Source: Parcubacteria group bacterium GW2011_GWA2_40_14 (GTDB taxonomy: Bacteria; Patescibacteriota; Minisyncoccia; Phycocordibacterales; DATDWN01). From it: DNA of 42,979 nucleotides. Made by a program: the position numbers and the translations under genes. The stretch's first letter is position 1, and each line of letters starts with the position of its first letter. Shown here in pieces: positions 32,943 through 41,705 of this stretch. Under the pieces are notes generated by a model. That model had not been told where the DNA came from and searched no databases. It saw only the letters and a program-made list of their open reading frames with translations. The stretch covers positions 1 to 42,979 of the forward strand of contig LBYF01000002.1 in NCBI GenBank assembly GCA_000996025.1. Reading direction: 5' to 3'.

Positions 32943-33635
32943 TTAATTTATAAACCTGTATCTGATAATTGTCCAGAGAATTTTGAAACCATGTCGCCAA
33001 TTCATTTTCTTGCCTTCAGCATAACTTCTGGGATAATAGTGTATGGAAACATCCACAGGTTTGTATCCTCGTTTCAATATTTTACACATAAGTTCATTAT
33101 CAAAATCAAAATCATTCGTTTTAACATCAATAGAATCCAAAAGTTTTTTTGTAAAAGCTTTATAGCATCCTTCATATTCTCCGGCATTATTTAAATAAAG
33201 AATATTAGTAGTCCAAGTTATAGCAAAATTACCAAGCCAACCTAAAATACCCACAGATATGCGGTTAGTTTCCCTTAATCGATTTTCTATGCGGACTCCG
33301 TTAGTGACTTCTGTTTTATTATCCAATATTGGCTTTATCACAGCAGGATAATCTTGAGGATCATATTCTAAGTCAGCGTCCTGAAAAATAACAATATCCC
33401 CTGTAACTTCCTTTAATCCAGCTTTAATAGCACCCCCCTTACCACGATTTGGATTAAGTGTAACCACTTTTATACCCTCAACACCTTTCAATGTATCTTT
33501 CGTATGGTCACTTGAACCATTATCCACAACAATAATCTCTTTTTCTAAATCCAAACGGGCATCTTTAACACGCTTTATAATTTCTAGAATCGTCTTCTGT
33601 TCATTGTAAGCAGGAATTATTATTGATAGTTTCAT
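32943..33635 (-). CDS. GT2 polyprenyl-phosphate glycosyltransferase (DPM1-like)
   Basis: A 230-residue GT-A enzyme. LSIIIPAYNEQKT (3-15), VVDNGSSDHT (36-45) and FQDADLEYDP (84-93) are the donor and metal motifs of dolichyl-phosphate mannosyltransferase-like enzymes, followed by NRGKGGAI and GVR(I)ENRL-like segments. These enzymes load a sugar onto undecaprenyl phosphate on the inner membrane face, for use by membrane GT-C enzymes such as those at 33664 and 36628. The ATG at 33635 (Met17 of the longer frame) gives a standard N-terminus. There is no transmembrane domain. It heads the GT2-galU-Nudix operon. Confidence 0.88.
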   Translation of the reverse strand: MKLSIIIPAYNEQKTILEIIKRVKDARLDLEKEIIVVDNGSSDHTKDTLKGVEGIKVVTLNPNRGKGGAIKAGLKEVTGDIVIFQDADLEYDPQDYPAVIKPILDNKTEVTNGVRIENRLRETNRISVGILGWLGNFAITWTTNILYLNNAGEYEGCYKAFTKKLLDSIDVKTNDFDFDNELMCKILKRGYKPVDVSIHYYPRSYAEGKKMNWRHGFKILWTIIRYRFIN

Positions 33636-33663
33636 ATAATGCAGGTAGTATATCTCAAAAAAA

Positions 33664-35901
33664 CTAGAATGGTAGGTTGACAAAGTCTAGTATGAATGCG
33701 TCCATTAAATAGGTCGAGAGGACATATAATACAAAAATTGGGAAAAGGAATATCAATTTTGAATGGATTTTTTTTATATATAAACTAGAAACAATAACAA
33801 CTGCTGGCATAGTAATAAATAAAACTCGTGTCACTATTGGCCAAACAAAAACAACAGTAGAGGAAAGGAGAACTAACCAAATAAATATTGTATTTTTATC
33901 TAGATTTTTATCTTGAAATACTTCTTTCGTTCGTTTGAAAAAAATATACGCTCCACCCAAAAACAAAAACCAGCCGAAATTATATAAACTTCCGAATGAT
34001 TTTATATATTCAAGGATACGAGAGTTGTAAACATAAATCGGCTGATTGAAAAACCAATCAATATAAGTGTAGTGGTAAACAGAAAAAATGTGTAAATTCA
34101 GAACAAGCATTGGAGTAAAAGAGAGCAACCCTGTAATAAACATTTTTTTTATCATGTTTGACCAATCTTTCCAATAAATAAAAATAATCAAGCCGAAAAT
34201 AACCACGTAAGCCAAAAAAGCGTATTCTTTGAACAAACCCCCAATACCAACCAGTACAGAGGATATCCAAAGCCATTTAGTTTCTTTAGTCTCAAGGTAT
34301 CTATAGGAATAATACAAAGATGCCACATAAAAAGCCCAACCACCCATATCCATAAGATAAGAAAGACCAAAGACAACAACGGCATAATTTGTGACTAAAA
34401 ATAAAGTTCCAAAAAAAGCGGTCTTTGAATGACCTATAATCCTGCGCAGTAGAGAATAAAAAAACATTCCCATTATAATATATAAAAGACTATTCTGTAC
34501 TAACCATGATAATAGAATATTGTCAACTAATATATCGATGGCTCTGACTGATTGCAAACCTAGATATGTGGTAACAATCCTATATGGAGTAAATCCTGAA
34601 GGTTCTATGCCAGTTTCTAACACTAGAATAGCATCAACATAGGAAACACTATCACCTACAACTTGAGGACCAATGGCATAAATAGAAAAAACTGACAAAA
34701 ATATAAGTAATAAAAATAAACTGATTTTAAATTTATCTCTAATATAAGAGGACGAAAGAAATTTGATTAATCTTTCGGCTCTTTTGTCCCAACTGTGCTC
34801 CTCTATTTCTTTCCTTGCATTTTCACTTATTTCTTTAGCAAAATCTGGATTATTATCTATTTTCAATAGACCATTGACCATACTGTCAACATCACCAGAT
34901 TCTGTGTATATAGCGGAATTTTCGCCTAAAACCTCTTTTATAGAGTTAAGGTTTGTAGTAATAATAGGACGCCGACTTGACATATATTCAAATATTTTCA
35001 TTGGTGACATATAGAATTCATAGTGGTCATTTTTCGGAAAAGGAGCAATAAGAGCACTTGAAGCTCCTAAATATGCTGGTACTTCGGTATTTTTAACAAA
35101 GCCAGCAAAAATCACTCGGTCTTTAAGACCACTTTCATCAACAATTTTTTTATAGAAAGAAATATCTCCTTCAGTTCCACCAACCAACATCAAGATAAAT
35201 TTTTCAGGTAATCTTTTAAGCACCGAGAAAAGTGTGGACAGGCCTTTTTCCATACCCATAGTACGAAGCATCCCCACATATGTAATTATAAATTTGTCTT
35301 CTGGAAGTTCTAATTTTCTCCTGGCTTCATTTGTGGAAATGTTCGGTAAGAACGATTTAAAATCTACAGCATTTGATTCATAAATAATTCTCTCTTCAGT
35401 AATACCAAATTCTTTCATTATTTTTTCTTTCTTCCAGCGATTAGTAGCAATTATTTTCCAAACTCTTTTGAACAATAAACTGTAAAATCCTTTTTGATTT
35501 TTGGGATAATTATGAATCTCGTAAACAGTTTTTGGAAAAAAAATGGAAGCGAACAATAGTGGTGGCGTGTCGCATGAAATTATGACATCTTGTTTGTTTG
35601 CTTTGAAAAGGAGGTATAGGACGCAAGATATAGAAAACGAAAAAAGACTTATAAGAAAGGTAATTTTTTCCAAAAACCCGATAAAGAGCAAATCCAAAAC
35701 AGGTAAAAAAACCACTTTAAAATTATCTTTTGTGCCAAAATATTCAGAAGATGTTTTTGAAGTCCGCTTCAGTCTGCGAGGAACTAGGACGATAGTCTCC
35801 ATTCCTGCATTACAAAAAGCTTCTGCCATTTTGGCAGTGAAAAAGGCAATGCCTAATTCTGCAGGAAATCTACCATGATATATCAAGAATATCTTTTTCA
35901 T
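33664..35901 (-). CDS. Fusion: GT4 glycosyltransferase plus GT-C-like membrane domain
   Basis: A 745-residue protein in two parts. Residues 1-385 form a full GT4 glycosyltransferase (YHGRFPAELGIAFF start, YVGMLRTMGMEKG at about 208-220, SPMKIFEYMSSRRP at 299-312, SWDKRAERLI at 370-379). Residues from about 392 to 745 form a polytopic membrane region of roughly 9-10 hydrophobic helices. Just after its first helix lies VGDSVSY, resembling the acidic first-loop motif of GT-C enzymes. It could add one sugar inside and another from a polyprenyl-phosphate donor outside, or the membrane part could only anchor it (inference). The start codon directly abuts palindrome copy 5. No frameshift or internal stop is seen. 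Confidence 0.83.
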   Translation of the reverse strand: MKKIFLIYHGRFPAELGIAFFTAKMAEAFCNAGMETIVLVPRRLKRTSKTSSEYFGTKDNFKVVFLPVLDLLFIGFLEKITFLISLFSFSISCVLYLLFKANKQDVIISCDTPPLLFASIFFPKTVYEIHNYPKNQKGFYSLLFKRVWKIIATNRWKKEKIMKEFGITEERIIYESNAVDFKSFLPNISTNEARRKLELPEDKFIITYVGMLRTMGMEKGLSTLFSVLKRLPEKFILMLVGGTEGDISFYKKIVDESGLKDRVIFAGFVKNTEVPAYLGASSALIAPFPKNDHYEFYMSPMKIFEYMSSRRPIITTNLNSIKEVLGENSAIYTESGDVDSMVNGLLKIDNNPDFAKEISENARKEIEEHSWDKRAERLIKFLSSSYIRDKFKISLFLLLIFLSVFSIYAIGPQVVGDSVSYVDAILVLETGIEPSGFTPYRIVTTYLGLQSVRAIDILVDNILLSWLVQNSLLYIIMGMFFYSLLRRIIGHSKTAFFGTLFLVTNYAVVVFGLSYLMDMGGWAFYVASLYYSYRYLETKETKWLWISSVLVGIGGLFKEYAFLAYVVIFGLIIFIYWKDWSNMIKKMFITGLLSFTPMLVLNLHIFSVYHYTYIDWFFNQPIYVYNSRILEYIKSFGSLYNFGWFLFLGGAYIFFKRTKEVFQDKNLDKNTIFIWLVLLSSTVVFVWPIVTRVLFITMPAVVIVSSLYIKKIHSKLIFLFPIFVLYVLSTYLMDAFILDFVNLPF

Positions 35902-36025
35902 ATACGAAATAACGAATTAAAACACGAATGACTACGAATAATACGAAGTAACGAAATGATACACGAAAAACTGTGAATTAGGAACCATTTCGTAGTTATT
36001 TGTAGATTTATTCGTTATTTCGTAT
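35902..36025. repeat. ACGAAT-type long palindrome, copy 5
   Basis: A 124-base imperfect inverted repeat running from ATACGAAATAACGAATT to CGTTATTTCGTAT. It has a degenerate centre (about 35955-35985) that carries an additional ACGAAGTAACGAAAT motif. It fills the entire space between two minus-strand genes: the right end lies one base beyond the methyltransferase stop (36027) and the left end touches the ATG of the fusion gene (35901). Confidence 0.9.
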
Positions 36026-36026
36026 A

Positions 36027-36665
36027 CTACTTTATTGCGAATACATAATAACCGGAAGTCGTCGTTCTCCTTTCAGTTTTAAATACTGCATCTAAAAAAT
36101 CTGCCAAAGGGTCTATTACGAACCGAAGACGATGTTGAAATGGAATAAAGAACAAAAGAGCTTTGAAATAACCTCCTCTTTTAACACATTCAACTTTAGA
36201 AAAATCTTTAAAGAGAAGTTCAATTGCATCATCAAAAAATCGCCAGTAATCAGGGTAGAAGCCCTTTTTTGCATGATATGGGTAGATGGACGGCACATGA
36301 AAAAACATCTTGCCTCCATGCCGTAGGACACGATGCATCTCATCCATGGCCTTCTGTGGGTCCCTGACATGCTCTAAAACAGAATGGCAGATAATAGCAT
36401 CAATTGAGCCCTCAGGAAGAGGAATGTTGTGAATATCACCAACGATATCTGCTCCGGTATTTTTATCATAATCCATAGTCTTGTAGTCTGAATTTGCAAA
36501 TAGCTCCTTATATGAAGAGAGCCATTTTGTAAATGGTTTCCCTCCACCAACATCCAAAATAACTTTCTCTTTACTTATTTCCTTAATCTTATTTTCTATA
36601 AATTTTTGGCAGTTCATTTTATCAAAGTTAATATACCGATATATCCGGTATGCCATGACAATCAT
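36027..36665 (-). CDS. Class I SAM-dependent methyltransferase (Methyltransf_11 type)
   Basis: A methyltransferase of up to 212 residues. VILDVGGGK (35-43) is SAM motif I, GDIHNIPLPEGSID the post-motif strand, and CHSVLEHVRDP motif IV with EHV. LRHGGKMFFHVPS is the closing motif. The DVGGGKP form is common in capsule-locus methyltransferases. Start choice is uncertain: ATG 36665 or 36656 would overlap the upstream membrane gene by about 30-40 bases, and ATG 36617 would not overlap and would still keep motif I. The target is unknown. Confidence 0.83.
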   Translation of the reverse strand: MIVMAYRIYRYINFDKMNCQKFIENKIKEISKEKVILDVGGGKPFTKWLSSYKELFANSDYKTMDYDKNTGADIVGDIHNIPLPEGSIDAIICHSVLEHVRDPQKAMDEMHRVLRHGGKMFFHVPSIYPYHAKKGFYPDYWRFFDDAIELLFKDFSKVECVKRGGYFKALLFFIPFQHRLRFVIDPLADFLDAVFKTERRTTTSGYYVFAIK

Positions 36666-38319
36666 ATACAGTGGCAGACATTTTTTTATCTACCTCCGTA
36701 TATAATACCTTACAAGTATCAAAATATTTTCGATAGACACTCCTTTGGTCTATCCTAGGCACATCTAACACAAAATAATATGCTTTGTTCTGATTCATAT
36801 AATCTATTTGTCCCGGAAATTTGGGGTCAATATATAAACGCCTCCCATATTTACCTATTCCTCGTATTTCATGCCCACCATTATCATTAAAAGTAATGAT
36901 TTTATCAATATCTGGATTATTTTTTATATATTCCACCGCAGGATAAAGTAAAAATTGAGCATGCCCATTCCAATGCCCCACAAGATATTCTTCTACAAAT
37001 AGGCCATTATACACCAAACCAAGTGGTAGGAGGAAAATAAGAACTAATTTTTTGTACTGCGGTTTGATCATTGCAAATACCACTGCTACGAGACTAATAA
37101 TCCAGGAAAAACCGATAACTAAAAAAGAAACATAAAAACCTAGTGGCCCTGAGCCTCCAGAAAATGGATAAACAAAATTCCATTTAAGACTTGCTATCCT
37201 AGTAATCCACTCCGACTTTGGATGGAGTGACGGAACATAGTGTGGCAATGATTGAAGTAAAATTAAAATTAGACCAATTATTAAACCGAACAGAAAAAAT
37301 TCTTTGGTACGCCGGTCTTTTGTTCTCACAATCTGGGCTATAACCAAAGTGGTCAAAACCGTAAGTGGCAAAACAAGAAGTTGTAAATATCTGTCAAGCG
37401 CTCCTGCAGAAAAATCAAATAGAATAACATAAAAGACTATGGAAAATAGAAGAAAAAATATAAACAACTTTGCTTTATAAAAAATTCCTTTTAAATCGAG
37501 TAATGGTACAAGAACTAAAAATGGAGAGGAGTACAACAATGCTTTAATGCATTGTATAACTGTCTGAAACCAGGAGCGAGAAGAGAAGTCTATTAAAAAA
37601 CGTCCCCAGTAACTAATAGACTCTTCAAGCTTAAAAAAGGGAAAAATTTTCACCGAAAAAACGAGAAGAACTGTGAGCAGGCCGAGAAAAAAACCCAATC
37701 TTACGATATATCGTAAGATATCTTTCTTGCTTATATCATTTTTCTTTGACCAAATAAAATCAGCTATTATAGCAAAAATGGCCAAAAGAAAACTGACCTT
37801 AACTAAAAATCCCAATATGCAAGCAAGACCTAACAGAATAAGCCATTTATATTTTTCCTTGCCGGTGGTTTTTTTAATTTTAAAATATCCAATCAGTGCC
37901 AAAAGAAAAAAGAATGGCATAATCTCTCCATCCGTATCAACCATAAGAGACGCCAACACTGAAAAATAAGAAAAAATCCAAATGAAAGAAGCGATAAGAG
38001 CTTCCTTTCGCCCAAACAAAAATCTCATCAAATAATATAAAAGCAATAAATTTAATAATCCAAAGAAGACTGGAACAAATCGAAAATGGGTGTTAAAACC
38101 TATCATAGACCCCGCCGTACGATAAATAAATTGCCCTAAAGGCGGATGCGGTATTGTAGAGCCAATATTAGCCGGATTAACTACAATAGGCCATTTGTAT
38201 TCGTCTTGGTGAAGTGGTAAACCTGCCCCTCCCAAACGAGTTGCCAAGAAAAGCAAAACCAGTATAAAAAGCGTTGTCTTTTCATGCATCTTAAACCAGT
38301 CAATTATTCTATTTATCAT
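36628..38319 (-). CDS. GT39-type (PMT/ArnT-like) membrane glycosyltransferase
   Basis: About 563 residues from the ATG at 38319, with about ten or more hydrophobic helices. After the first helix (17-32), LHQDEYKW (36-43) carries the paired acidic residues of the ArnT/PMT first loop, and PHPPLGQF (57-64) is a further family motif. Such enzymes move a sugar from polyprenyl phosphate to an acceptor on the outer side of the membrane. A soluble C-terminal domain of about 100 residues follows the last helix. The DPM1-like GT2 genes and GtrA in the same region could supply the lipid-linked donor. The frame is open upstream to 38397, but that would overlap the carbamoyltransferase. Confidence 0.85.
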   Translation of the reverse strand: MINRIIDWFKMHEKTTLFILVLLFLATRLGGAGLPLHQDEYKWPIVVNPANIGSTIPHPPLGQFIYRTAGSMIGFNTHFRFVPVFFGLLNLLLLYYLMRFLFGRKEALIASFIWIFSYFSVLASLMVDTDGEIMPFFFLLALIGYFKIKKTTGKEKYKWLILLGLACILGFLVKVSFLLAIFAIIADFIWSKKNDISKKDILRYIVRLGFFLGLLTVLLVFSVKIFPFFKLEESISYWGRFLIDFSSRSWFQTVIQCIKALLYSSPFLVLVPLLDLKGIFYKAKLFIFFLLFSIVFYVILFDFSAGALDRYLQLLVLPLTVLTTLVIAQIVRTKDRRTKEFFLFGLIIGLILILLQSLPHYVPSLHPKSEWITRIASLKWNFVYPFSGGSGPLGFYVSFLVIGFSWIISLVAVVFAMIKPQYKKLVLIFLLPLGLVYNGLFVEEYLVGHWNGHAQFLLYPAVEYIKNNPDIDKIITFNDNGGHEIRGIGKYGRRLYIDPKFPGQIDYMNQNKAYYFVLDVPRIDQRSVYRKYFDTCKVLYTEVDKKMSATVYDCHGIPDISVY

Positions 38320-38359
38320 ATAGCAAGATGGTATCAAAATAAAGTTATTTTGAATACCG

Positions 38360-40069
38360 TTACTTTTTACGTTTGCATAAATATTGTCCCAAAACAATAT
38401 AATCCATTTCTGTGTTCAAAAAACATTTTATAGCATCATTTGGGGTGCAAACAATCGGTTCGCCCTTAACATTAAACGAGGTGTTTAAGAGAAGACTTAC
38501 TCCGGTTAATTTCTTGAACTCGTTAATAAGATTCCAATATCTGGGATTGGTCTGTTTGGAAACTGTTTGGATTCGAGCAGTGCCATCAACGTGTGTTACT
38601 GCTGGAATGATTTTCTGTTTATCTGCACGTACCGGACAAACAAAAAGCATGTAAGGTGAGATGCCAGAATCAAAGTATTGCTCCACATCTTCTTCCAAAA
38701 CAGAGGGAGCAAACGGGCGATATGGCTCTCTAAATTTTATCTTACGGTTTACAATATCTTTCATCTCTCTCCGTCGCGGATCTGCAAGGATACTGCGATT
38801 GCCAAGCGAACGTGGCCCCCACTCCATCCTGCCCTGATACCAGCCGACCACATTTCCTTCCGAAATTAAACGTGCCGCTTCTTGTTCTATATCTTCTCGA
38901 ATTTCATAATCTAGCTCAAATTTTTTTATAGCTTCTAGAACCGCCCTCTCACTATACTCTGGTCCCCAATACGCATGCTCCATTTGAAAAGTTCGCGGTT
39001 TGTCTAAAATATGATGCCAAATATAAAAACAAACACCTATCGTGCAACCGGGATCATAAGCCGATGGTTGAATCCAAATATTATCAAATATTTTTTTCTG
39101 TAATAACTTCCCATTAGCGGAGGAATTTAGGGCCACACCACCAGCCATAACCAAGTTTTTCTCTCCAGTATTTTTTTGTAACCAAAAAGCCATATCAAAA
39201 AAAATATCTTCCAAGACTTTTTGTCCGCTAGAGGCATAATGTTTATATTCTCCCGTTTGCACAGAATTCTCGTCCGCACAAGCTGGACCAAATTCTTTTA
39301 TCCATTTATCGGAATAAGCAAAGTTACCACCTAAATGAAAAGAAAACCAAGAATTATCGTTTAGCAATTTTCCTTCTTTGAACTTAATCATTTTGGAAAA
39401 AACATCATAGTATTTTGGCTCTCCATAAGAAGCCAGGCCCATAACTCTATATTCATCTGCAAGCATTTTGTATCCCAGATACTGTGTAAGCGCTCCATAA
39501 TAAAGACCGAGCGAATGTGGCAAATAAGTTCTTTTAATAACTCTCATTTTATTGCCATTACCAATACCCAAAAGAGTGGTGCAAGACTCCCCGCAGGCAT
39601 CCACAGTTAGAATAGCCGCTTTTTCGTATGGAGAAACAAAAAAGGCGCTCGATGCATGGGCTATGTGATGTTCAATATAATAAAACTTTCCATTAAACCC
39701 AAGTTTTCGCAATTTGAATGGAACAGCTAAATGCTGAAAAAGTGTAAAAACAGATCCTCGCCACTCCTTATCATTCTTAAATGTAGATAGGGAGCGTGGA
39801 AAATATCGAATTAGCCACCAAATGCGCTTTAAGAGGCCTTTCCATGGTTGCCAATAAAATCCGGCATATTGCACATCGGAAAGTTTTATACCTGTTTCTT
39901 TTAGACAATACTCTATAGCGCTTATAGGAAATCGGCTGTCATATTTTTTGCGAGTGAAACGCTCTTCTTCAACTGCGGCAATAAGAACACCGTCTGCAGT
40001 AAGCGAGGCCGCGCTCTGATGAATATTGCAACTAATGCCTAAAATATAAATTGGATTCTTTGTATTCAT
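38360..40069 (-). CDS. NodU/CmcH-type O-carbamoyltransferase 2
   Basis: A 569-residue carbamoyltransferase from the ATG at 40069 (a TTG at 40075 is possible). ILGISCNIHQSAASL (9-23) and AAVEEERFTRKK (31-42) are the N-terminal motifs, and EHHIAHASSAFF holds the metal-binding His pair. LVMAGGVALNS completes the Kae1-like part. GRMEWGPRSLGNRSIL and LLNTSFNVKGEPIV lie in the C-terminal part. It is about 50 residues shorter than the copy at 11058 and closer to the standard NodU plan. It follows the RmlD-like gene by 2 bases, so a deoxy sugar might be its acceptor (inference). Confidence 0.92.
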   Translation of the reverse strand: MNTKNPIYILGISCNIHQSAASLTADGVLIAAVEEERFTRKKYDSRFPISAIEYCLKETGIKLSDVQYAGFYWQPWKGLLKRIWWLIRYFPRSLSTFKNDKEWRGSVFTLFQHLAVPFKLRKLGFNGKFYYIEHHIAHASSAFFVSPYEKAAILTVDACGESCTTLLGIGNGNKMRVIKRTYLPHSLGLYYGALTQYLGYKMLADEYRVMGLASYGEPKYYDVFSKMIKFKEGKLLNDNSWFSFHLGGNFAYSDKWIKEFGPACADENSVQTGEYKHYASSGQKVLEDIFFDMAFWLQKNTGEKNLVMAGGVALNSSANGKLLQKKIFDNIWIQPSAYDPGCTIGVCFYIWHHILDKPRTFQMEHAYWGPEYSERAVLEAIKKFELDYEIREDIEQEAARLISEGNVVGWYQGRMEWGPRSLGNRSILADPRRREMKDIVNRKIKFREPYRPFAPSVLEEDVEQYFDSGISPYMLFVCPVRADKQKIIPAVTHVDGTARIQTVSKQTNPRYWNLINEFKKLTGVSLLLNTSFNVKGEPIVCTPNDAIKCFLNTEMDYIVLGQYLCKRKK

Positions 40070-40071
40070 TC

Positions 40072-40980
40072 TCAATTAATTTCCTTCGTAAATTCTCTCA
40101 GATATTCCTTAAGACAAACCTTCCAATCTCTAGTGAGATGTGGAGCAATCTTTTTTAATTCAATATTGGTTAACACTTCAGAACGAGGACGTGGAGCAAA
40201 CCACGTTTCTTTAACGAAGTCAGATGTTACTTTTCGGACTTTAATTTTATTTGATAATTTAAAATATTTAACAATTGCAACTGCCACATCATAACGACTA
40301 CAATTCCCTTGGCAAGCTCCGTGGTAAATCCTACCATAAAGTTCATGTTCCAGAATATATTTGATACTCTTGGCAAGATCATGAGTATAACAAGGCGTAC
40401 CGTATTTATCCGTAACCACATTCAGTTCTCTTATCCCAACTTGGAGTTGTTTGATTATTTTATTTACAAATTTCTTATCTTTCTTCGGCCCGCCTCCCAT
40501 CATCCAACCGGCCCGAATAACTACTGATTTAGGAAGGTCTCTTGCTATAAGCTCACCTGCGTATTTTGATTTACCATAAACACTCAAAGGATTCGGTATA
40601 TCTTTTTCATTATATTCATCCTTTTCGCCGTCAAATATACCAGCTGTAGAAATGTATAAGAGTGGAAGATTATGTTCTCTTGCATAATCTGCAATATTTC
40701 GTACACCATCAGTATTTGTGGCGTAAGCTTCTTCTGGATGAAGTTCGCAGTACTCCATGTCCGTCAGAGCGGCAAGGTGAATAATGTAGTTTGGTTTTAC
40801 TTTAGCGAGGTATTTGGCAACATCTTTACTTGACGATACATCAAGCCTATCCAGCCACGCAACGTTAACATCAATGTCGCTGGCATAGACATGACAAATA
40901 TCTGTAAAAACTTCGTGTACGGCCTCGCCAAGCATACCTCCACAACCAGTTATTGCTACTCTGTCACTCTTATTAATCAT
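40072..40980 (-). CDS. RmlD-like NAD(P)-dependent sugar reductase
   Basis: A 302-residue extended SDR of the dTDP-4-dehydrorhamnose reductase group. AITGCGGMLGEAV (9-21) binds NAD(P). HLAALTDMEYCE (68-79) matches the HxAAxTxVDxxE pattern, and YGKSKYAGE (135-143) is the YxxxK region, with STAGIFDG before it. It likely reduces a 4-keto-6-deoxy nucleotide sugar. The RmlA, RmlB and RmlC partners were not recognised with confidence nearby, so the name rmlD is not used. It sits 5 bases after the GT2 gene and 2 bases before the carbamoyltransferase. Confidence 0.87.
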   Translation of the reverse strand: MINKSDRVAITGCGGMLGEAVHEVFTDICHVYASDIDVNVAWLDRLDVSSSKDVAKYLAKVKPNYIIHLAALTDMEYCELHPEEAYATNTDGVRNIADYAREHNLPLLYISTAGIFDGEKDEYNEKDIPNPLSVYGKSKYAGELIARDLPKSVVIRAGWMMGGGPKKDKKFVNKIIKQLQVGIRELNVVTDKYGTPCYTHDLAKSIKYILEHELYGRIYHGACQGNCSRYDVAVAIVKYFKLSNKIKVRKVTSDFVKETWFAPRPRSEVLTNIELKKIAPHLTRDWKVCLKEYLREFTKEIN

Positions 40981-40985
40981 TATGA

Positions 40986-41696
40986 TTATAGTAAGCCAAG
41001 CCTCAATTTTATCATATCTTTTATAGTATTCAAAATAAGTTTAGGTTTGGAGCCAGAGGCAATCCCTGTCTTTCTTTTATAATGAACGACAGGAAATTGA
41101 GCAATCTTAAAACCTATTTTATTCGCTTTCAAGATTAATTCAGCGTCTATAAATGCGCCGGATGGATCACTATTTATTTTTATTTTGTCCAGAACAGATT
41201 TCTTAAAGATCTTCAGAGCGCAATTAATGTCTTTGAAAGATGTAAAAAATAGAATACTAATAAGAAAATTATATACCAAAGACTGAATTTTTCTAAAACC
41301 AGAAACGGCTTTTTTTATAGCATATCCGGCAATAACATCATTATCTTTGAGAAAGTGGAGGTATGGCACAGAATCCATGACATCATACTGGTTATCACCA
41401 TCCGTATACATAATATAGTCATATTTTCCATTTTCAAAACCTTCTTTCAGTGTGGCTGTGTATCCTTTATTTTTGATGTGATGAACAACTCGTGTGTTTG
41501 GAAATTTTCGTGCCATTTCCTCAGCAACCTCGCCCGTCTTATCTTTTGCACCATCATCTATTATAACAATTTCAAATTTCTGGCTATTTTCTTTCAAAAA
41601 ATCAAAGACGGTTGGTATCAAATTCGGCAAATTTCCTTCATCGTTATACGCTGGACAAAAAAAAGAGACTGAGCTTAATTTAAAATTTTCTGTCAT
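40986..41696 (-). CDS. GT2 glycosyltransferase, polyprenyl-phosphate sugar synthase-like
   Basis: A 236-residue GT-A enzyme. SFFCPAYNDEGNL (11-23), IIDDGAKDKT (45-54) and YTDGDNQYD (97-105) match the dolichyl/undecaprenyl-phosphate glycosyltransferase group. LLFF-rich text around INCALKIFKKSVLD is the usual late segment. It probably charges undecaprenyl phosphate with a sugar. A GtrA-family gene two positions upstream in the same operon supports a lipid-linked donor path, since GtrA proteins are thought to flip such lipids. The next gene upstream ends 9 bases before its start. Confidence 0.87.
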   Translation of the reverse strand: MTENFKLSSVSFFCPAYNDEGNLPNLIPTVFDFLKENSQKFEIVIIDDGAKDKTGEVAEEMARKFPNTRVVHHIKNKGYTATLKEGFENGKYDYIMYTDGDNQYDVMDSVPYLHFLKDNDVIAGYAIKKAVSGFRKIQSLVYNFLISILFFTSFKDINCALKIFKKSVLDKIKINSDPSGAFIDAELILKANKIGFKIAQFPVVHYKRKTGIASGSKPKLILNTIKDMIKLRLGLL

Positions 41697-41705
41697 TTTT
41701 ATTTC

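Noticed and set aside
35543-35878. A 111-codon plus-strand open frame inside the fusion gene.
   Set aside because: It is antisense to the conserved N-terminal GT4 domain, rich in Lys and Ser from reverse reading, and has no recognised motif.
40072-40980. Naming the gene rmlD and inferring a dTDP-rhamnose pathway.
   Set aside because: The reductase family is clear, but no confident RmlB or RmlC is present; the candidate nucleotidyltransferases cannot be assigned to dTDP-glucose.
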